The notes beneath the pieces are model-generated. The model was not told where the DNA came from. It made no database searches and worked only from the letters and a program-made list of their open reading frames with translations. DNA of 64,000 nucleotides from Bryum argenteum (Eukaryota > Streptophyta > Bryopsida > Bryales > Bryaceae), in assembly GCA_037043015.1 (NCBI GenBank), contig CM073325.1, positions 19,447,001 to 19,511,000 on the forward strand, given 5' to 3'. Position 1 is the stretch's first letter; every line of letters begins with the position of its first letter. The position numbers and the translations under genes were made by a program. This document shows, piece by piece, positions 60,801 to 64,000 of the stretch.

Positions 60801-63360
60801 TCTGTCACTCTCCTTCAACTTGGTAAGACTTTTACAACTTTCAAAAGAATCTCATTTTAACTTTATCCAAACTTCGAGTACTCTCAAAAGCAAGTGTATA
60901 GAAGACGTGGTAATAGGTTCCACCTGTATAACCTTGTCAGCTCGTTTTTTATGAGCGTGAAAAGAGTCTGTTCTGGTTGAATAATGCTTTCTGTGCTGAT
61001 TTGCTCGTTTATCATCAAGAGCACGTATGTGAATCACAAGTGATTTATCCTCCCATACTAAAAGACATCGAACTGTGTAACCAGTCGTTCAGCGTCAAGA
61101 AGAGACGCCTGCAATAATAAAACAGAGTCGAGAAGCACGACGGGGCGCGCAGGCACTGCCAGTCCTATCTGGGATACTCAATATGGATGATGAAGGAGGA
61201 GAGGAGGAGGAGGATGTGGAGGTAGAGAACGACGATCTTGTTGATCCTGACATTGCTGCAGCACTTGCTGCCGTAGGATGGCAAGAGGATCCAGCAGACT
61301 CCCATCCTAAGGATGGACCAGTAGCTGTGCTATCTGAGCCAACGCCTGCGAACGTGAGAGCTGCTGATGAACCGCAACCCCAGGAGGCTGAGGCTAAGAA
61401 AGTCGAGGTTCTGCAAATGAAACAATTAGAACTCAGTTCTGTTCCGGCAACTCCGAACCCTGTGATTTCAAGTAAATCGAAAGCAGACTTGCAGAGAGAG
61501 TTACTAGGACGGAAACGACGTGCCCTTGCTCTGAAGCGGGAGGGGAAATCGGAGGAAGCTAGCATCGAGCTTGAGGAGGCTAAAGCTATTGAGAAGCAAA
61601 TGGCAGAGTTGGAAAAAGGTAAAGTTATTGACAAGAAAATGGCAGAGGTGGAAAAGGTAGTAGAGGTGAATTTGGGAGTAGTTGCCGAGTCAAAACCAGC
61701 AGCAGCTACGGCTCACCCTCCTCCTCAGCAAGCTTCCATGCATCTCTTGAAGTGAGCAACTCAAACTCTAGTTATCTTCATGATTCATTACTATCTTTTC
61801 TTTTGTCTCTTCTCTGAATCAAAGTCTGGTATCTGACACAGCTCCTCTTTCAGGCAAGACTCAGAGCCTTCGAGACCAGTATATCTCGATGATGACGTTG
61901 AAGTTACGAAGGATAACACTCAAGAATTGGGGTTGCTGGGGAGTAAGGAGAGAACAATTCCCATTAAAACGATCCCAGTCTTAGATAATAGTGGTGAAAG
62001 AAAACCAGCTGGTGCCTCTTCGGCGCAAAGTGGAGAAGGTGGGAAGAAGATGGGAAATTTACTGGATTTTGACTGGGGTGTTCCTCATGCAAAGACAGCA
62101 GATAAAGAAACTGGCAAGAAAGGAGTTTCGCAGGAGCAAAGTCCACTGAAGGAAAAGGAAGAAGATGGATTTGAAGGTGAATATGGTGAAATTGGCCAAA
62201 CCTTAGATGTTGTTCCCCCTCTTTTGGGTGCAAAGGAAAGCGCTACTCCTCCACAGCAGCAGCAGCGTAGTTCCTGGCGACACTTTGGATTCATTGATCT
62301 CCTTTCCGGAGATCGTGCAAGCCAGGAGCAGCCAGTGGCAATCAAGGAGAGTGAAGCAAAGATACTACCTCCCCCCCCACGGGTTTCCTCTAAGCCACCT
62401 GCTGACACCACAACCTCCAAACCCACAGCAGGTTTGCAGCAAGAGATTTTAGCTCTGAAGCGGAAGGCACTTGCCTTGAAGCGGGAGGGCAAGTCAGCAG
62501 AAGCTAGAGAGGAGCTTCGGAAAGCCAAGTTGCTGGAGAAGCAAACGGGATCCGATGCAGTTGTCGTGACATCAACAGTTGCAGCAGCACCAGCAGCAGG
62601 TATTTACCGTCCTCCTTTCCTATCATATCATCTGCCAATCACTGGTGAACTCTGGATTGATTACCTGTGTTCTACAGGGACAGGTAGTGCAACTACACAC
62701 GAAAAGGTGGAAGTAACTTCGTCAGTAGTACATACTACACCGTCCAGGCCTGAAGCTGCTGTCTCAGCAGTCAAAACAAGCCCGCCATCAAAGACTCCAG
62801 GTCATAAGGAAGAGATGCAAAAACAAGTGCGGCAAACGAAAGATCGAATGAAGCTCCAGCAAGAGTCACTCGCTCATAAGCGCAAGGCCATGGGTCTGAG
62901 ACGCCAAGGCAAAACCGAGGAAGCTGATGCGGAGTACGAATTGGCGAAGGAGCTCGAAAAGCAGATGGAAGACCTTGATCCAATGCACGGCAAACTTGAA
63001 GAGGTAGGGGACGTAGCGGGAGTGGATGACCTTCTCGACCCTCAGCTATTAGCGGCTCTCAAAGGGGTAGGCTTCTCTCAAGGTGACCTGACTGGACACA
63101 ATGCTCCCGCTCCCACTCCCGCAGCAGTAACTGCAAAGCCGCGGACTAGTGATGCAGCTTCTTCAACTTCAAGAAGCTCAATTGCAGCGCCTTCGAGCAC
63201 AGTAGCATTGGAGGCAGAGAAGAAACAACTACAGGAGCAAATTCGGGCTCAGAAACTTCAAGCAGTTCAACTGAAACGTGCAGGGAAGCAAGGAGAGGCA
63301 CTCGAAAAGCTTCGTGGGGCGAAGCAACTTGAGAAACGGCTTCTGGCATTGACGTCTTGA
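57866..63360 (+). CDS. FYVE-domain protein with eight helical-hairpin repeats, 1330 residues
   Basis: A likely phosphatidylinositol-3-phosphate reader on endosomes, like the Arabidopsis At1g61690 type. Coding exons are 57866-57985, 58308-58473, 58564-58709, 58867-59383, 59571-59920, 60062-60674, 61100-61751, 61854-62599 and 62678-63360, in frame throughout. The FYVE zinc finger (residues 20-80) is complete: WTPD, RKHHCRRCGG, RVCKPC and eight zinc cysteines (27, 30, 43, 46, 51, 54, 72, 75). Then come eight copies of a roughly 33-residue hairpin on KRxALALKREGKxxEAxxEL near 165, 328, 486, 601, 775, 1056, 1169 and 1294. The hairpin recalls DM14 modules of CC2D1/Lgd ESCRT regulators. Between hairpins lie short acidic segments ending in a repeated DPxxxAALxxMGF motif. 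The acceptor of exon 7 (61100) is the least certain splice site. The start ATG 57866 is the first that keeps the family's short leader. Confidence 0.92.
58148..58272. repeat. imperfect two-fold repeat in FYVE intron 1
   Basis: Two units of about 56 bases share GGAGATTGCCATGTT, TCGATTT, AGGGTTT and GAGTACTCTGTGAT. Confidence 0.85.
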
Positions 63361-64000
63361 TATCTACTTCACAGTTTCAACCTCTTGATGATCGCAGTGC
63401 CTTCATCGACTGAAAGCCGGTGTGCATACATGCACCATGGATGAGTGCCCACTCACCAGAAAGCACCGCAACAACAAATCCTATTGTTTTCATGACAATA
63501 GGGGCTCTCATTCATGACTGCTTTCCATTGAAGTTTGTGATGAATTGTTTCTAGTCGGTATAGATTTTAGGGTGCTTATTAGCAACTATGGTTGCTCGTT
63601 AAAGTCTCACATAGCTGAGAGGAATATGTATATTACTTGAATCCTCATAGATTGTGTTGTTCATCAAAATGGCCGGAAGTAGTTTTCCTGTGTAAGTTCT
63701 TGAAGATTATTTCTCCTTAATGAAGGAGTGCAGATTCGTTATCATCGACAATGGCAACCTTTACGATATCTTATACTAAATCAACAGCAGTATACCTCGG
63801 CAAGTGTAGGATCGCAGTTGGTCCTTTACCGTCGAATCACGACGAATCTAACCAGAGCATTTGTTTGATTTATATTTATGAGGAATGGCGAGTTTAATCT
63901 TATGTGTAAGATGTTGATTTTTTTGGAGAACAGCATGCAGAGATAACGTATCGCATGTGTTCGTTTGTTGGTTTCGGTCAGAGATGGTCGGGGTGGTTGA
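63361..64000. other. 3' flank of the FYVE gene, no further gene seen
   Basis: Probably 3' untranslated sequence followed by AT-rich spacer. No frame of note. Confidence 0.4.

Overview
This is nuclear DNA of a land plant. Host genes have short GT-AG introns, the intergenic DNA is AT-rich, and the proteins are plant types: a VAMP71-group longin SNARE, a DUF3537 membrane protein, MOZART1/GIP and a FYVE-hairpin protein. Divergence of the MOZART1 and NDPK-like proteins from the flowering-plant versions I know, and the mix of transposons, make me lean to a non-seed plant such as a moss or lycophyte. That lean is inference, and the Stowaway-type MITE is a point against it. Left part (about 1-24 kb) is repeat territory. 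Positions 1-2.5 kb hold decayed coding fragments that may come from a large DNA transposon. About 4.25-16.9 kb is one distinctive minus-strand block. It carries two FCP1/HAD-phosphatase-like domains, a 445-residue exon whose end resembles the AdoMet-binding motif of a permuted DNA methyltransferase, and at least 14 copies of a near-palindrome (consensus TATCGGCTGGCAGCCGATA) placed almost entirely in introns and gene flanks. I saw this palindrome nowhere else in the window. A 5.6 kb Ty3/gypsy fossil with recognisable LTRs and a 5-bp target duplication (CCTCT) sits inside the first HAD domain. From 17 to 24 kb lie small elements: TTAA-flanked elements with CCC...GGG ends that look piggyBac-like, a perfect-hairpin Stowaway-like MITE, a hAT-like MITE and a Ty1/copia 3' remnant. 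Middle part (24-32 kb) has one arginine-rich orphan ORF and otherwise repeats. Right part (32-63.4 kb) is a gene island with seven well-supported host genes: thiamin pyrophosphokinase (+), MOZART1 (+), VAMP71-type SNARE (-), NDPK-like protein (+), DUF3537/gustatory-receptor-like protein (-), ribosomal protein S15a (-), and a 1330-residue FYVE protein with eight helical-hairpin repeats (+). For the multi-exon genes I worked out every coding intron by hand, and the exon sums are divisible by three. These seven genes are ordinary housekeeping genes in unrelated pathways and form no operon-like unit. The least explained part of the window is the palindrome-marked block at 4.25-16.9 kb; the second is the family of TTAA/CCC-ended elements.
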